A DNA stretch of 64,000 nt from UBA1847 sp942492205 (GCA_942492205.1 CALODT010000001.1:930001-994000); one strand, 5' to 3'; positions 17,690 to 25,948 are shown, counted from the first letter of the stretch. Numbers and translations: made by a program. The notes: generated by a model not told the origin, from the letters alone.

Positions 17690-18318
17690 TGGCGCACCGG
17701 CCCTGTCTTGCCGGAGATGGGGACCACGCCCTGCTGCCGCAACAGCTGTTCCGCGCGCTTGCTGCCGGTCTTGCGCCAGACCTGGTAGGTACGTAGCAAG
17801 TCGGTATCCGAGTCCTGACGTTCCCTGTCGCGGACCTCGTTAAGTACGTCCACCAGCACCTGGAACTTGTCGGCAAGTTCGCCGTAGGTGTCTGCATACG
17901 CTCGGCCTCGGAAGGTCCTGCGGGTTTCCGAAGAAAGGGAACCATAGGCGCTGCCGCCCATGTGGATGTAGTAGTCGATGTCGACCGCGTGCGTCGCCAG
18001 GCTGTCTGCAAAAAAACCGGAGATGAACAGTGCGACGTCGCCAATGCGTTGCAGTGTCTGGTTACGCTGTTCGAGGGTGGCTGCGTCGCTGGCATCGGCA
18101 AGCATCAGTGCCAGCGGCTTGAGGCCGAAAAGCTCGCCGTCATCGTCGTAGAGTTCCTCGGATCGCGAGAACAGGGTCAGCAGGTTGACGACGTAATAGG
18201 TGGCGTGCGGCTTGACGTCGACGCCTTGCTCGGCAATGACGCCCTCAACAGACGTCCGGAAATAGTCCAGCAGATTCGCAACTGGTACCACCCGATCACT
18301 ACTACTCGTCTCGCGCAT
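17686..18318 (-). CDS. conserved hypothetical protein
   Basis: A 210-residue, mostly helical, soluble protein with no signal peptide or membrane segment. Segments that look conserved are YYVVNLLTLFSRSEELY, LQRIGDVALFISGFFADSL and YYIHMGGSAYGSL. I recall proteins of this look as uncharacterised gammaproteobacterial genes but cannot name a function. The stop codon overlaps that of the convergent DUF3592 fragment. The upstream gap (18319-18426) separates it from the EF-G-like gene on the same strand. Confidence 0.7.
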   Translation of the reverse strand: MRETSSSDRVVPVANLLDYFRTSVEGVIAEQGVDVKPHATYYVVNLLTLFSRSEELYDDDGELFGLKPLALMLADASDAATLEQRNQTLQRIGDVALFISGFFADSLATHAVDIDYYIHMGGSAYGSLSSETRRTFRGRAYADTYGELADKFQVLVDVLNEVRDRERQDSDTDLLRTYQVWRKTGSKRAEQLLRQQGVVPISGKTGPVRH

Positions 18319-18426
18319 AGGCTTGCGTCCTCGCAGGCAAACAACACCTGCCTCAAGGTATAACGCAAATATTATGACAAGCGCGTGACCTGTTTCACAC
18401 TAGAGCCGCGTGCTTTGGGGAAATTT

Positions 18427-20466
18427 CTAGCCCGCAGCCGTCGATTTGACCTCCACGGAATCCAGCGCTTCCCGCGGTACTTCGGCGTAGTGGCTGAAGT
18501 CCATTGTGAAACTGCCGTCACCACCGGTGAGCGATTTGAGGCGGGAATGGTAGCCCTGGATCTCTTTTAGTGGCACCTGCCCGGAGACGATAATTCGGTC
18601 ATTCGGCAGCGCCTCCGTGCCGGTGACCATGCCGCGCATTGACGACAGGTCGCCCGTTACGCCGCCGGCACAACGACTTGGCGCCGTAACAGTGACGTCG
18701 ACGATGGGTTCCATGATGATCGGTCCTGCTTTCGAGACGGCATCGAGGAAAGCCTTCTTGCCAGCCTGTACGAACGCGATCTCCTTTGAATCCACTGAGT
18801 GGTGCTTGCCGTCGTACACGGTAACCTTGATATCCTGCATCGTGTAGCCGTAAACGGCGCCGGCCTCCATGACCTGGCGCACGCCGGTCTCCACGGCGGG
18901 AATGTACTGGTAGGGAATCGATCCGCCAACGACGGCACTCGCGAACTCAAATCCTTGCCCAGCCGCGAGCGGTTCGATGCGCAAGTAAACTTCGCCGAAC
19001 TGACCCGCTCCGCCCGTCTGTTTCTTGTGGCGGTGATGGCCCTCGGCGTTGCGGGTAATTGTCTCGCGATAGGCAATCGAGGGCAGCGAGGTGATTACCT
19101 CGAGGCCGTGCCGGTCGTGGATCTGTTCGAGAACCGTGCGCAAGTGGAGGTCGCCCAGCCCTCGCAGTACGACTTCATTCAGCGCAGCATTGTGCTCTAC
19201 CTGCAGCGATGGATCTTCGGCCTCGGCAACATGCAACGCATCGGACGTCTTCTGTGCGTCGTTATCGGTTGGTGGCTTGATAGCCAGCCCATACATTGGT
19301 CGCGGCAGGTCGATCGACTTCAGGTGGAAATGATCTTCGTCGTGAGAATCATGCAGCACGGCACCGTAGTGCACTTCGTCCACGCGCGGGATCGCACAGA
19401 TATCGCCGGGCACGCCGATGGTTGCCTTGACGTGTTCGCCGCCGTTGATTTTCAGCAGCTGGTTCACCTTGATGGGTTTCCTTGCGTCCCCGACGAACAA
19501 CTGGTTACCGGGTCGTATCGTGCCCTGGTGAATACGGAAGGTGCCGAGTCGGCCTTTGAACGGATCGATATTCACCATGAAGACATGCGCGATGGCATGC
19601 GCGTCCGGATCCGGTGATATGACGACTTCCTCCGCACCTTCGCCTTCACCTTTGAGAAAGCGCGGCGGGTTGCCTTCCATCGGGTTGGGCATCAACGCCT
19701 CGAAGACGTGCAGCAGCTGCTTGATGCCGGAGCCGGTTTTGGCGGAAACGAAGCAGACCGGTATGAGGTGGCCCTCGCGCAGCGATTTTTCAAACGGGTC
19801 GTGCAGCTGATCGGGTTCAAGTTCCTGGCCTTGCTCGAGGTAGACTTCCATCAGCGCTTCGTCGACCTCGACCACCTGGTCAACAATCTGGGTGTGCGCC
19901 GTATCGACGTCGCTGAACATCGTCTCGACGCTCTCCGGCTTGAAGAAGCAGTCCACGACGCTGCTGCCGTCGGCGGATGGCAGGTTGAGTGGCAGGCACT
20001 CGGCACCGAATGCTTCACGAATATCGTCCAGCACCTTGTGCAGATCGAGCTCCTCGGCATCGATCTTGTTGACGATGATCATGCGGCACAGTCGCTGCTT
20101 CCTGGCCGCGTCCATCATGCGCCGGCAGATCATGTCGACGCCGTCCTGGGCATTGATGACCAGCGCCGCGGTTTCAGCGGCCGGCAAAACGGACAGGGCG
20201 CGACCGATAAAGTCCCGGTATCCCGGGGTGTCGATCAGGTTGACATGGATGCCACCATGGTCAAGATGGCAAACGGCGGAGTACTGGGAGTGTCCGAGCT
20301 GTTTCTCGCGAGGGGTGTAGTCGGAGACGGTTGTACCTTTCTCGATCGAGCCGCATTCGGCGATGGCGCCACCGGCATGCAGCAGCGCTTCCGCAAGCTG
20401 CGTCTTCCCGGCATTGCTCGGGCCCACAAGACATACGTTACGAATATCGCTGGATGTATACGCCAT
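18427..20466 (-). CDS. elongation factor G-like translational GTPase
   Basis: A 679-residue GTPase. G1 is GPSNAGKT (residues 15-22), G3 is DTPGYRDF and G4 is NKID. Domains II-V follow, including the domain IV HKKQTGGAGQFGEVYLRIEP and the C-terminal FSHYAEVP. It belongs to the divergent EF-G-like group found as stand-alone genes, not in the str operon; no rpsL, rpsG or tuf is near. These proteins may act in recycling or stress rather than in elongation. I use the ATG at 20466 because GGGGAA lies just before it; an upstream in-frame ATG at 20487 lacks a ribosome site. Confidence 0.9.
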   Translation of the reverse strand: MAYTSSDIRNVCLVGPSNAGKTQLAEALLHAGGAIAECGSIEKGTTVSDYTPREKQLGHSQYSAVCHLDHGGIHVNLIDTPGYRDFIGRALSVLPAAETAALVINAQDGVDMICRRMMDAARKQRLCRMIIVNKIDAEELDLHKVLDDIREAFGAECLPLNLPSADGSSVVDCFFKPESVETMFSDVDTAHTQIVDQVVEVDEALMEVYLEQGQELEPDQLHDPFEKSLREGHLIPVCFVSAKTGSGIKQLLHVFEALMPNPMEGNPPRFLKGEGEGAEEVVISPDPDAHAIAHVFMVNIDPFKGRLGTFRIHQGTIRPGNQLFVGDARKPIKVNQLLKINGGEHVKATIGVPGDICAIPRVDEVHYGAVLHDSHDEDHFHLKSIDLPRPMYGLAIKPPTDNDAQKTSDALHVAEAEDPSLQVEHNAALNEVVLRGLGDLHLRTVLEQIHDRHGLEVITSLPSIAYRETITRNAEGHHRHKKQTGGAGQFGEVYLRIEPLAAGQGFEFASAVVGGSIPYQYIPAVETGVRQVMEAGAVYGYTMQDIKVTVYDGKHHSVDSKEIAFVQAGKKAFLDAVSKAGPIIMEPIVDVTVTAPSRCAGGVTGDLSSMRGMVTGTEALPNDRIIVSGQVPLKEIQGYHSRLKSLTGGDGSFTMDFSHYAEVPREALDSVEVKSTAAG

Positions 20467-20629
20467 CGCCGATTCCCCTGAGTGCATTGGTATAAGGGAA
20501 TTATGGCGCTACCAGCGGCCAACGCTATACGGTTATTCCGAACCCGGAAGCCGTTGATTTAGAGCGTCTTTCCGCCCGTCCCAGGGGTCGGGTGCGAGCC
20601 GCTTCGACAGGTTCGCGAAAAACCTTAGG

Positions 20630-21091
20630 TCAGATTGTTGCTGGCAAGACCGGCAGGATAACGAGGTCGCCGTCGATGCCGATGAACTTGCGGGCCAGGC
20701 TCGAGCGGCGCTCGGACTTGGCTTCCAGGAACACCGTGCGGATGCAGCCGGGTGACTGGCCGCGCAGACCTTCTTCCACGGCAACTTCGTAGTGCTTGCC
20801 GTTGCTGCGGAACAGCAGCGAGCGGTTACGGTCGTGTTTCGACCAGCCTACGAAGTGGCGGGGATTCCTCAACGGGACCTTCCGGCCGTCGGCAAGCAGG
20901 CCGAAACATTCGGCGTAGCGCATCGGGATTTCGACAACGTACTCGACGACATCTGCGTGGCTTGCGCCTTGCAGCGGGAGCGCCTCATCCAGCGCGCGAA
21001 CCATGTGCTCTTCTTCGCCAATGCTGGCGCCAAATAATGCATTGATCAGCTTGCCACAGAGTGAAACTGGCGTTTGAAGCTGCTGCGTCAT
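20630..21091 (-). CDS. hypothetical protein with phased TTTCACA promoter array
   Basis: A 153-residue soluble protein that I do not recognise. It begins MTQQLQTPVSLCGKLINALF; the middle reads YAECFGLLADGRKVPLRNPR and the end is hydrophobic (GDLVILPVLPATI). The ATG at 21091 is supported by GGAG seven bases upstream; an in-frame ATG at 21148 is less likely. There is no signal peptide. An ordered array of TTTCACA boxes lies 80-130 bases upstream of the start, suggesting specific regulation. Confidence 0.65.
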   Translation of the reverse strand: MTQQLQTPVSLCGKLINALFGASIGEEEHMVRALDEALPLQGASHADVVEYVVEIPMRYAECFGLLADGRKVPLRNPRHFVGWSKHDRNRSLLFRSNGKHYEVAVEEGLRGQSPGCIRTVFLEAKSERRSSLARKFIGIDGDLVILPVLPATI

Positions 21092-21172
21092 GTCGATCTC
21101 CTTCTGTGAGCCCGGATGTGGGTTTACTGCTGCTAATACGTGACTCAAATCCTACTCGTATTTGTAAAGAAA

Positions 21173-21219
21173 TTTCACAGAAAGAATTTCACACTGTTAA
21201 TTTCACAAAAAGTGTGAAA
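21173..21219. promoter_or_regulatory. phased TTTCACA operator-like array
   Basis: TTTCACA occurs at 21173, 21187 and 21201, exactly 14 bases apart, and TGTGAAA (its complement) follows at 21213. The last two form a hyphenated palindrome, 21201-21219. The array lies between the gene starting at 21091 and the end of the SDR gene, both on the minus strand. Regular spacing and symmetry fit cooperative binding of a regulator. Confidence 0.5.
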
Positions 21220-21283
21220 TCAGCCGCCAGCCTGCGGCAATCGCGAGCCTCGGTTTCAGAGAGGAAGCGGGCGCGGAAGGGCG

Positions 21284-22726
21284 CTAACGGCTGGTCGGGT
21301 TGGTCTCGGCCTCCGCGCGTCGTGCGATTTCGCGAGTAATACCGCGAAAAATGAACGCGTGGGCCGGCAGCAATGCCAGCCAGTAGAGAATCCCCCACAC
21401 GCCGGCAGGGTGAAAATAGGCCGTCACGCGTATCGTGCGCCGATCGTCAGCGGTCTCGCCGATATCGAACTCGAGGACGCCAGCGCCGGGCGCTTTCATC
21501 TCCATTAACAGGGTCAATTGTTTGCCTGGCTGCATCGCGATAACGCGCCAGGCATCCACGGCGTCACCGACTCGAAGCTCGGCAGGATGGCGCCGCTTAC
21601 GGCGAAAACTCGGCCCGCCGACCAGCCAGTCGAGCGCCCTTCGCGGCCACCACAGCCAGCCGGCATAAAAGAAGTCGCCCTCGTGGCCGATGCGACACAC
21701 GACGCGCCACAGTGCATCGGCAGTGGCCGTGGTGCTGGCACAGTCGCCGGTTTGCTGCGAATAGAAGCTGTACTGCGGGTGAAACTCGCGACAGGCGAGG
21801 GAGCCTTCTACCCAGCGAGCCGGCACGGCGTGCATGCGGTCTGCTTCGAGCGCCTCGATGGCCGAGTCGCGGAAGCCAAGCAGGTTTTGGGGAACAAGCT
21901 TCGACAGCCGATCGTCGTCAGCGATGACGTCCTGGGACAGGCCGTCGATGAGCGCGCGCGCTATGTTGGTTGGCACCGAGGTTACCAGGCGCAGCCAGTA
22001 GGACGACAGGCGCGGCGTCAAAACCTTGACCGGGATGATGCGAGGTTTCTTCCCGACCAGCGCCGCGTATTGCCGCATTATTTCCGCGTAGGTGAGGTCA
22101 TCGCTGCCGCCGACGTCATAGATTTCTCCAGCGGTTTCCTCGAGCAACGGCGCGTCGGCCAGGTAACGCAGCAGGTTGCTGAGCGCAATCGGAGTCGAGC
22201 GCGAAAACACCCAGCGCGGTGTAATCATGACGGGCAGGTGATTGACGAGATCACGTATGACTTCCCAGGCCGCCGAACCCGGTCCGATGATCATCCCCGC
22301 CCTGATCTCCGTTACCGGGACGCTGCCCGCGCGCAAAATGTCGCCGGTTTCCTGACGCGATTGCAGGTGTGTCGAAACCGGTGACTTCGGCACAAGGCCG
22401 CCAAGGTACACGATGCGTCTCACCCCCTGCCTCGCGGCAGCCTCCGCGAAATTGCGCGCCGCTTCTGCGTCCAGTGCCGGGAAGTTCTTTCCCGCCGCCA
22501 TCGAATGCACCAGGTAATAGGCAATGTCGATGTCTTCGAGGACGCGGTCCAACGTTTCGGGCTGCAGCGCGTCGGCCGCGGCGAGCTCGACATCCTGCCA
22601 GCCGCGCCCCTCTATGATCTCGATATTGCGCGAAGTGGCCCGCACCGGCACGCCCTCTGCCGCAAGGAACGGCACCAGATGGCTACCGATATAGCCGCTC
22701 GCACCGAATACGAGGCACCTGCTCAT
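21284..22726 (-). CDS. SDR-family NAD(P)-binding oxidoreductase with DUF2867 domain
   Basis: A 480-residue protein. The first 300 residues are an atypical SDR/NmrA fold: CLVFGASGYIGSHLVPFLAA is the nucleotide-binding loop (GxxGxxG), with YYLVHSMAAG and RRIVYLGGLVP further on. The rest is DUF2867, with a polyketide-cyclase-like fold (RVTAYFHPAGVWGILYWLALLPAH) and a hydrophobic C-terminus. Such proteins are common in proteobacteria, but the substrate is unknown. GGTACC-like bases precede the ATG without a clear ribosome site. It borders the accessory island that starts downstream of 22727 on the plus strand. Confidence 0.88.
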   Translation of the reverse strand: MSRCLVFGASGYIGSHLVPFLAAEGVPVRATSRNIEIIEGRGWQDVELAAADALQPETLDRVLEDIDIAYYLVHSMAAGKNFPALDAEAARNFAEAAARQGVRRIVYLGGLVPKSPVSTHLQSRQETGDILRAGSVPVTEIRAGMIIGPGSAAWEVIRDLVNHLPVMITPRWVFSRSTPIALSNLLRYLADAPLLEETAGEIYDVGGSDDLTYAEIMRQYAALVGKKPRIIPVKVLTPRLSSYWLRLVTSVPTNIARALIDGLSQDVIADDDRLSKLVPQNLLGFRDSAIEALEADRMHAVPARWVEGSLACREFHPQYSFYSQQTGDCASTTATADALWRVVCRIGHEGDFFYAGWLWWPRRALDWLVGGPSFRRKRRHPAELRVGDAVDAWRVIAMQPGKQLTLLMEMKAPGAGVLEFDIGETADDRRTIRVTAYFHPAGVWGILYWLALLPAHAFIFRGITREIARRAEAETNPTSR

Positions 22727-22944
22727 TGGTACGCCTGCCGACTACGCGCCGCACTGGTACCGGCAGCGTCATCGGCCTGTGCAGCCTGGAAAAACTGTGA
22801 GTCGCGGATGGTCATTCTATGTCTCGGTGCCTCAATCTACTGCCGCGAGCAGCCCGGGCCGCGGCATTCTTGCGCTTGACAGAGGTATATACTGAAAAAG
22901 CTTCGGTTTTAGAAGCCTGACGATACAGGAGCGTGGCGCCGCCG

Positions 22945-23240
22945 GTTTCTCGGTCTACATGAAGTGCGACATGAACCGCGAAGACAAGGCTGACGATCTG
23001 GTCAGGGACGTAATCGATCCTGTCTAGAGCCGACACGTCGGTGAAGGCCAGCTAACGTCCTGGAACTGGTTGAAGCACAATGTCGGCGGCGAGTACCGGC
23101 GCTTGCTCATAATGAGTGCGGCGGATCACAAGACGGTGATGAAAACCAGGACAGCGATTCTTGCCGACCTGCAGGATCGCAAAGTCGAGCGGGCAGTAAC
23201 CGAACTGAACAAGATATGCGGCTCCCACGAAGACTATTGA
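22945..23240 (+). pseudogene. decayed coding remnant with in-frame stop
   Basis: One frame reads GAAGFSVYMKCDMNREDKAD and onward to a TAG at 23025-23027. It then resumes in the same frame as LTSWNWLKHNVGGEYRRLLI and runs to TGA at 23238-23240 (ending KICGSHEDY). Codon pattern on both sides of the stop looks coding. I do not recognise the family. It is directly followed by the TTAACTC-type repeats, so it is a plausible leftover of the gene into which the island inserted, or of a lost mobile gene. Confidence 0.45.
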
Positions 23241-23247
23241 ACCTGAA

Positions 23248-23314
23248 AAATTAACTCTGTCACAGAATAGTAAACTCCGTCACTTTCTCAGATATCGACA
23301 ATTAACTCCGTTAC
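23248..23314 (+). repeat. three TTAACTCYGTYAC direct repeats (left end of island)
   Basis: Copies lie at 23248-23264 (AAATTAACTCTGTCACA), 23271-23283 (TAAACTCCGTCAC) and 23300-23314 (AATTAACTCCGTTAC). An inverted copy stands at 25310-25326, matching the first at 16 of 17 bases. They look like ends or footprints of a mobile element. Confidence 0.6.
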
Positions 23315-23421
23315 TCTTTGGGTCGTAAATTACTCAATGCAGGTGGTGGGCATCGGCCAGTTCTTGCCACTCGCGACGCACCCGAAGGCGCCTGAAACTT
23401 GCCGCGCAATATGTAGATCCC

Positions 23422-23441
23422 AGAATTGACGGGTCAATTCT
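23422..23441. promoter_or_regulatory. perfect palindrome upstream of riboswitch
   Basis: AGAATTGAC and GTCAATTCT are 9-bp arms around GG, ending about 22 bases before the c-di-GMP aptamer. It could be an operator in the promoter of the riboswitch transcript or a short hairpin. Only position and symmetry support it. Confidence 0.4.
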
Positions 23442-23464
23442 ACCTGCCACAATTCTTAGCTCGA

Positions 23465-23570
23465 TAAAGGCAAACCTGACCAAAGTCAGGGACGCAAAGC
23501 CACGGGTCCTCGCTCCCTTCTTGAAGCCATGGATGACTGCCCGAAGGACCTAAGATCGCCGGGCTGCCAA
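23465..23570 (+). promoter_or_regulatory. cyclic-di-GMP-I (GEMM) riboswitch
   Basis: The conserved GEMM core is plainly present: GGCAAACC (23469-23476), a TGAC/GTCA hairpin with a CAAA loop (23477-23488), and GGGACGCAAAGCC (23489-23501). A second stem follows, GGTCCT (23505-23510) with AGGACC (23545-23550), then GATCGCCGGGCTGCC closing the element near 23568. The next gene starts at 23600, just after a GAGGGG ribosome site at 23587-23592. The 3' end lies close to that site, so control of translation start is likely. It ties the exported protein downstream to the c-di-GMP level. Confidence 0.92.
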
Positions 23571-23599
23571 GTACCAACATTTGGCAAGAGGGGATAATC

Positions 23600-24721
23600 A
23601 TGAAAACACTCGGGCGAGTTGCTTCTGCTGTTTATGCGCTAGCTTTTTTCCTCCCTGTTGCTCCAATCCAGCAATCGCTGGCGACAAGCGAGACCAATGA
23701 ATGTGTGCAGGCCGAACTGGGAGGTGCCTTAAAGGGGCTTTGCAATGCCTATTGCGAGGCCATGGATTGCGACGGTAATCCCACTGCTAATATTGTCGCC
23801 TGCGAATCGGTCAGGGATAGGTTCCTGAGGAAATCTGGTGGAATCGAACCACCTTGCCTGGTCGCCCCCCCGTTAGACAGCGATGGTGATGGTGTACCAG
23901 ATGACATTGATAATTGTGCTTTAACGTACAACGATCAGACCGATGTGGACGGAGATGGAATAGGCGACGTCTGTGATAATTGTTCGGCGCACGGCAATCC
24001 CCTTCAAGAAGACCAAGACATGGATTTTGTTGGGGACACCTGCGATAACTGCCCAATTGACTCCAATGCCGATCAAGCCGATAGCAACCTCGACGGAGTT
24101 GGTGATGCCTGCGAATTGGAAGGTTTTGGACTGATTACCGGGGGCGGCCAAATCGACGAAGAGTTATCAAGCGGGACCTGGTCATTGATCACAAATGATT
24201 TTGATTTCGTCAGTGACCCCTATGACGAGGGTGATTTCTCCCGGCTCACACCAGGCGCGCAACAAATCCTGATAGCCGCAAACTTCGATGACGATATTGA
24301 GGTCGCCATCTCGATGGAGGTGCTGGCCCGCGCGGAGTCGGCACAGTTGCTTAAGACAAGAGAGGAGATTATCTACGTTGATCCGACCAGCAAAAAGACA
24401 AGTTACTCGGTACAAATTGGCTCAACGATAATTGGCGTCCAAGTATCCCGAGCGGTCAACTGGCCGACCACGGAACCCATGCTAATAGATGACGCCAGAG
24501 GATTTTTGGAAGACAAGCTGTATGACATTCAAGCCAGCTCGGGAAACGTCGCGTTTGAAGACGCTTGGCAAAAGCAGATTCTTCACATTCTTGCCTATTC
24601 ACCCCAAGTGAACTCCGCGTTGATTTCTGCTCTGCCTCAAATCCCAGACGCATTACTCGCAGATACAATAGTCATGATTACGACCACTCACGGTGACGAC
24701 AGCTTCGTATATTTTGACTAG
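23600..24721 (+). CDS. exported thrombospondin-type-3-repeat protein under c-di-GMP riboswitch control
   Basis: A 373-residue secreted protein. A signal peptide (about residues 1-30) precedes a small cysteine-rich region (CVQAELGGALKGLCNAYCEA). Calcium-binding TSP3 repeats follow at about 95-175: DSDGDGVPDDIDNC, DVDGDGIGDVCDNC, DMDFVGDTCDNC and DSNLDGVGDACE. The C-terminal 190 residues are of unknown fold. TSP3 repeats bind calcium and are common in surface and adhesion proteins. The GEMM riboswitch directly upstream suggests a role in surface attachment or matrix. It sits in an AT-richer island bounded by inverted repeats, so transfer is likely. Confidence 0.85.
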   Translation: MKTLGRVASAVYALAFFLPVAPIQQSLATSETNECVQAELGGALKGLCNAYCEAMDCDGNPTANIVACESVRDRFLRKSGGIEPPCLVAPPLDSDGDGVPDDIDNCALTYNDQTDVDGDGIGDVCDNCSAHGNPLQEDQDMDFVGDTCDNCPIDSNADQADSNLDGVGDACELEGFGLITGGGQIDEELSSGTWSLITNDFDFVSDPYDEGDFSRLTPGAQQILIAANFDDDIEVAISMEVLARAESAQLLKTREEIIYVDPTSKKTSYSVQIGSTIIGVQVSRAVNWPTTEPMLIDDARGFLEDKLYDIQASSGNVAFEDAWQKQILHILAYSPQVNSALISALPQIPDALLADTIVMITTTHGDDSFVYFD

Positions 24722-24753
24722 AGATTCGAATGCATCCTCAAGCTTCTAGTGTT

Positions 24754-24783
24754 TCGGGCGCCCAAAATGTCTTTGGCGCCCGA
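24754..24783. terminator. hairpin between convergent genes
   Basis: TCGGGCGCC and GGCGCCCGA are perfect 9-bp arms around a 12-base loop, 33 bases after the stop of the TSP3 gene. The following TCTTTC is a weak T tract. It probably ends the plus-strand transcript. Confidence 0.55.
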
Positions 24784-24886
24784 TCTTTCAGCTGATCTTT
24801 ATAGTCGCCCGCGTCAGGCCGTAAGCGTGCGCTCACCAAGCGGTTGATTGTCTGGAACAGGAGCTGCTCAACCTGGGTGAGGAGAA

Positions 24887-25288
24887 TGGGTCAGGAGTGG
24901 CCGTTCACTCCGCAACGGACCATTTCGAGATATCGACTCGTAGCGGGTGGTCCTGAGATGTCGAAGCCGACATCATGCTCGTTTTCGTACGCTCCGAAGA
25001 TTCTTTCGACAGGCGCCCGATACTGGCCTTCCCAGCCGCGTGCACTCTAAGTGCGATCTGCACAGCATCGTTCTGAAGAATCGTGAAATGAGTCATTAGC
25101 AGATCCACGACGAATTCAAGCGGTGTCACCGTATCGTTGTGAATAACGACTTCGTACGCCTCATCCCATGAAACGTTTTCATCGATTGGGTTTATGGCTT
25201 TGGGGGCTTCTCGTGTCATTGAGGCGGGTGGCGCGCTTGTTGCAAGAAGTGAAGAGAATACCAGACGCGAACGGCCACTCCTGACCCA
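24887..25288. repeat. perfect 20-bp inverted repeat enclosing the ClpS-like gene
   Basis: TGGGTCAGGAGTGGCCGTTC at 24887-24906 recurs in exact reverse complement at 25269-25288. The 402-bp unit contains the whole ClpS-like gene and little else. The left arm covers the stop codon, and the right arm lies about 50 bases upstream of the start. It resembles a gene cassette or MITE-like unit nested inside the larger repeat-bounded island. Confidence 0.75.
24905..25219 (-). CDS. clpS: ClpS-like N-end-rule adaptor
   Basis: A 104-residue protein. The core EVVIHNDTVTPLEFVVDLLM followed by VQIALRVHAAGKASIG and QDHPLRVDI matches ClpS, which hands N-degron substrates to ClpAP. In the binding pocket the Asn-Asp pair and the histidine of RVHAAGK are kept. 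The third acidic residue is Thr, and the gatekeeper Met (E. coli M40) is Leu, so specificity may differ. The start at 25219 gives normal family length; the frame stays open to 25309. No clpA is adjacent, and the gene lies inside a 20-bp inverted repeat, unlike housekeeping clpS. Confidence 0.78.
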   Translation of the reverse strand: MTREAPKAINPIDENVSWDEAYEVVIHNDTVTPLEFVVDLLMTHFTILQNDAVQIALRVHAAGKASIGRLSKESSERTKTSMMSASTSQDHPLRVDISKWSVAE

Positions 25289-25309
25289 AACTCTCCACTT
25301 GTAACGCAA

Positions 25310-25326
25310 TGTGACGGAGTTAATTT
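25310..25326 (-). repeat. inverted TTAACTCCGTCAC copy (right end of island)
   Basis: TGTGACGGAGTTAATTT is the reverse complement of the left copy at 23248-23264 with one mismatch. Together they bound about 2.08 kb carrying the riboswitch, TSP3 gene and ClpS-like cassette. No transposase is inside. Confidence 0.6.
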
Positions 25327-25464
25327 ACTGGTCTGATGGTTGAGGTGGACCACAAATCAGTAAGTTGCGACCTGGAAAGTGACATGGTTAGTTTCCCCGG
25401 ATCACTATATGTGGGACATCTTGATTCAGACGCCCTAGGCCGACAAGGTCCCGGCGCGACGGGA

Positions 25465-25932
25465 CTAGGGGGCCAGTTCGAGAAACGCGGTGGGGATCTC
25501 CGCGAAGTACTCTGCACCTTGCGAGCTGACCACCAGTCCCAGCGTCGTTGCGTCGCCTTGCGGGATCGCAAGCGTTGCGCTCCAGCTCGTCGCCCGTTCG
25601 TCCCCCGACGTCATCTTCGAGGGCGACGCCTGGGCGCTCTCACCGATAAACCCAATGCTGGCCTGTTGCAATGGGAAACGAGAGCGCATCGACAGCGTCA
25701 ATGCGGCCGGCGAAAGCGCTGTCGGTTTCAGGTTGAGCTCGAAGTCGCCGTTCGCAAGATCGCATTGACCGCTGGCGTAGCGGCAATTTGACCTGGCGAT
25801 TAGCTTGTAGCTGTTGCCGGGTTGCGCCGCGTGCGGACGCTCCGCCAGGAAATAGTCGATGGCGAACCAGGCCAGTATTGCAAGCACGGGCGCGACGAGC
25901 ATCGCAACCACGACGTGTTTGTTGGTGAACAT
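25465..25932 (-). CDS. hypothetical single-pass membrane protein
   Basis: A 155-residue protein with one N-terminal membrane segment (about residues 8-29) and a periplasmic domain holding two cysteines (SNCRYASGQC), possibly a disulfide. The rest is beta-rich (FELNLKPTALSPAALTLSMR). I do not recognise the family. It lies 70 bases downstream of the acetate-type symporter on the same strand but beyond a strong terminator hairpin, so it may have separate expression or read-through. A GTCCCG/CGGGAC hairpin overlaps its stop codon. Confidence 0.6.
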   Translation of the reverse strand: MFTNKHVVVAMLVAPVLAILAWFAIDYFLAERPHAAQPGNSYKLIARSNCRYASGQCDLANGDFELNLKPTALSPAALTLSMRSRFPLQQASIGFIGESAQASPSKMTSGDERATSWSATLAIPQGDATTLGLVVSSQGAEYFAEIPTAFLELAP

Positions 25933-25948
25933 TACGCGATCCTACCGC

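Larger units (their letters stand above)
22727..23462. other. gene-free accessory stretch upstream of the riboswitch
   Basis: There is no intact gene here. The stretch holds the decayed frame at 22945-23240, three TTAACTC-type repeats at 23248-23314 and a perfect palindrome at 23422-23441. Base composition drops toward AT compared with both sides. The rest shows nothing recognisable. Confidence 0.6.

Noticed and set aside
20630..21091. Possible malate-synthase-related fragment
   Set aside because: I looked for catalytic malate synthase motifs and saw none; the likeness was too weak to name.
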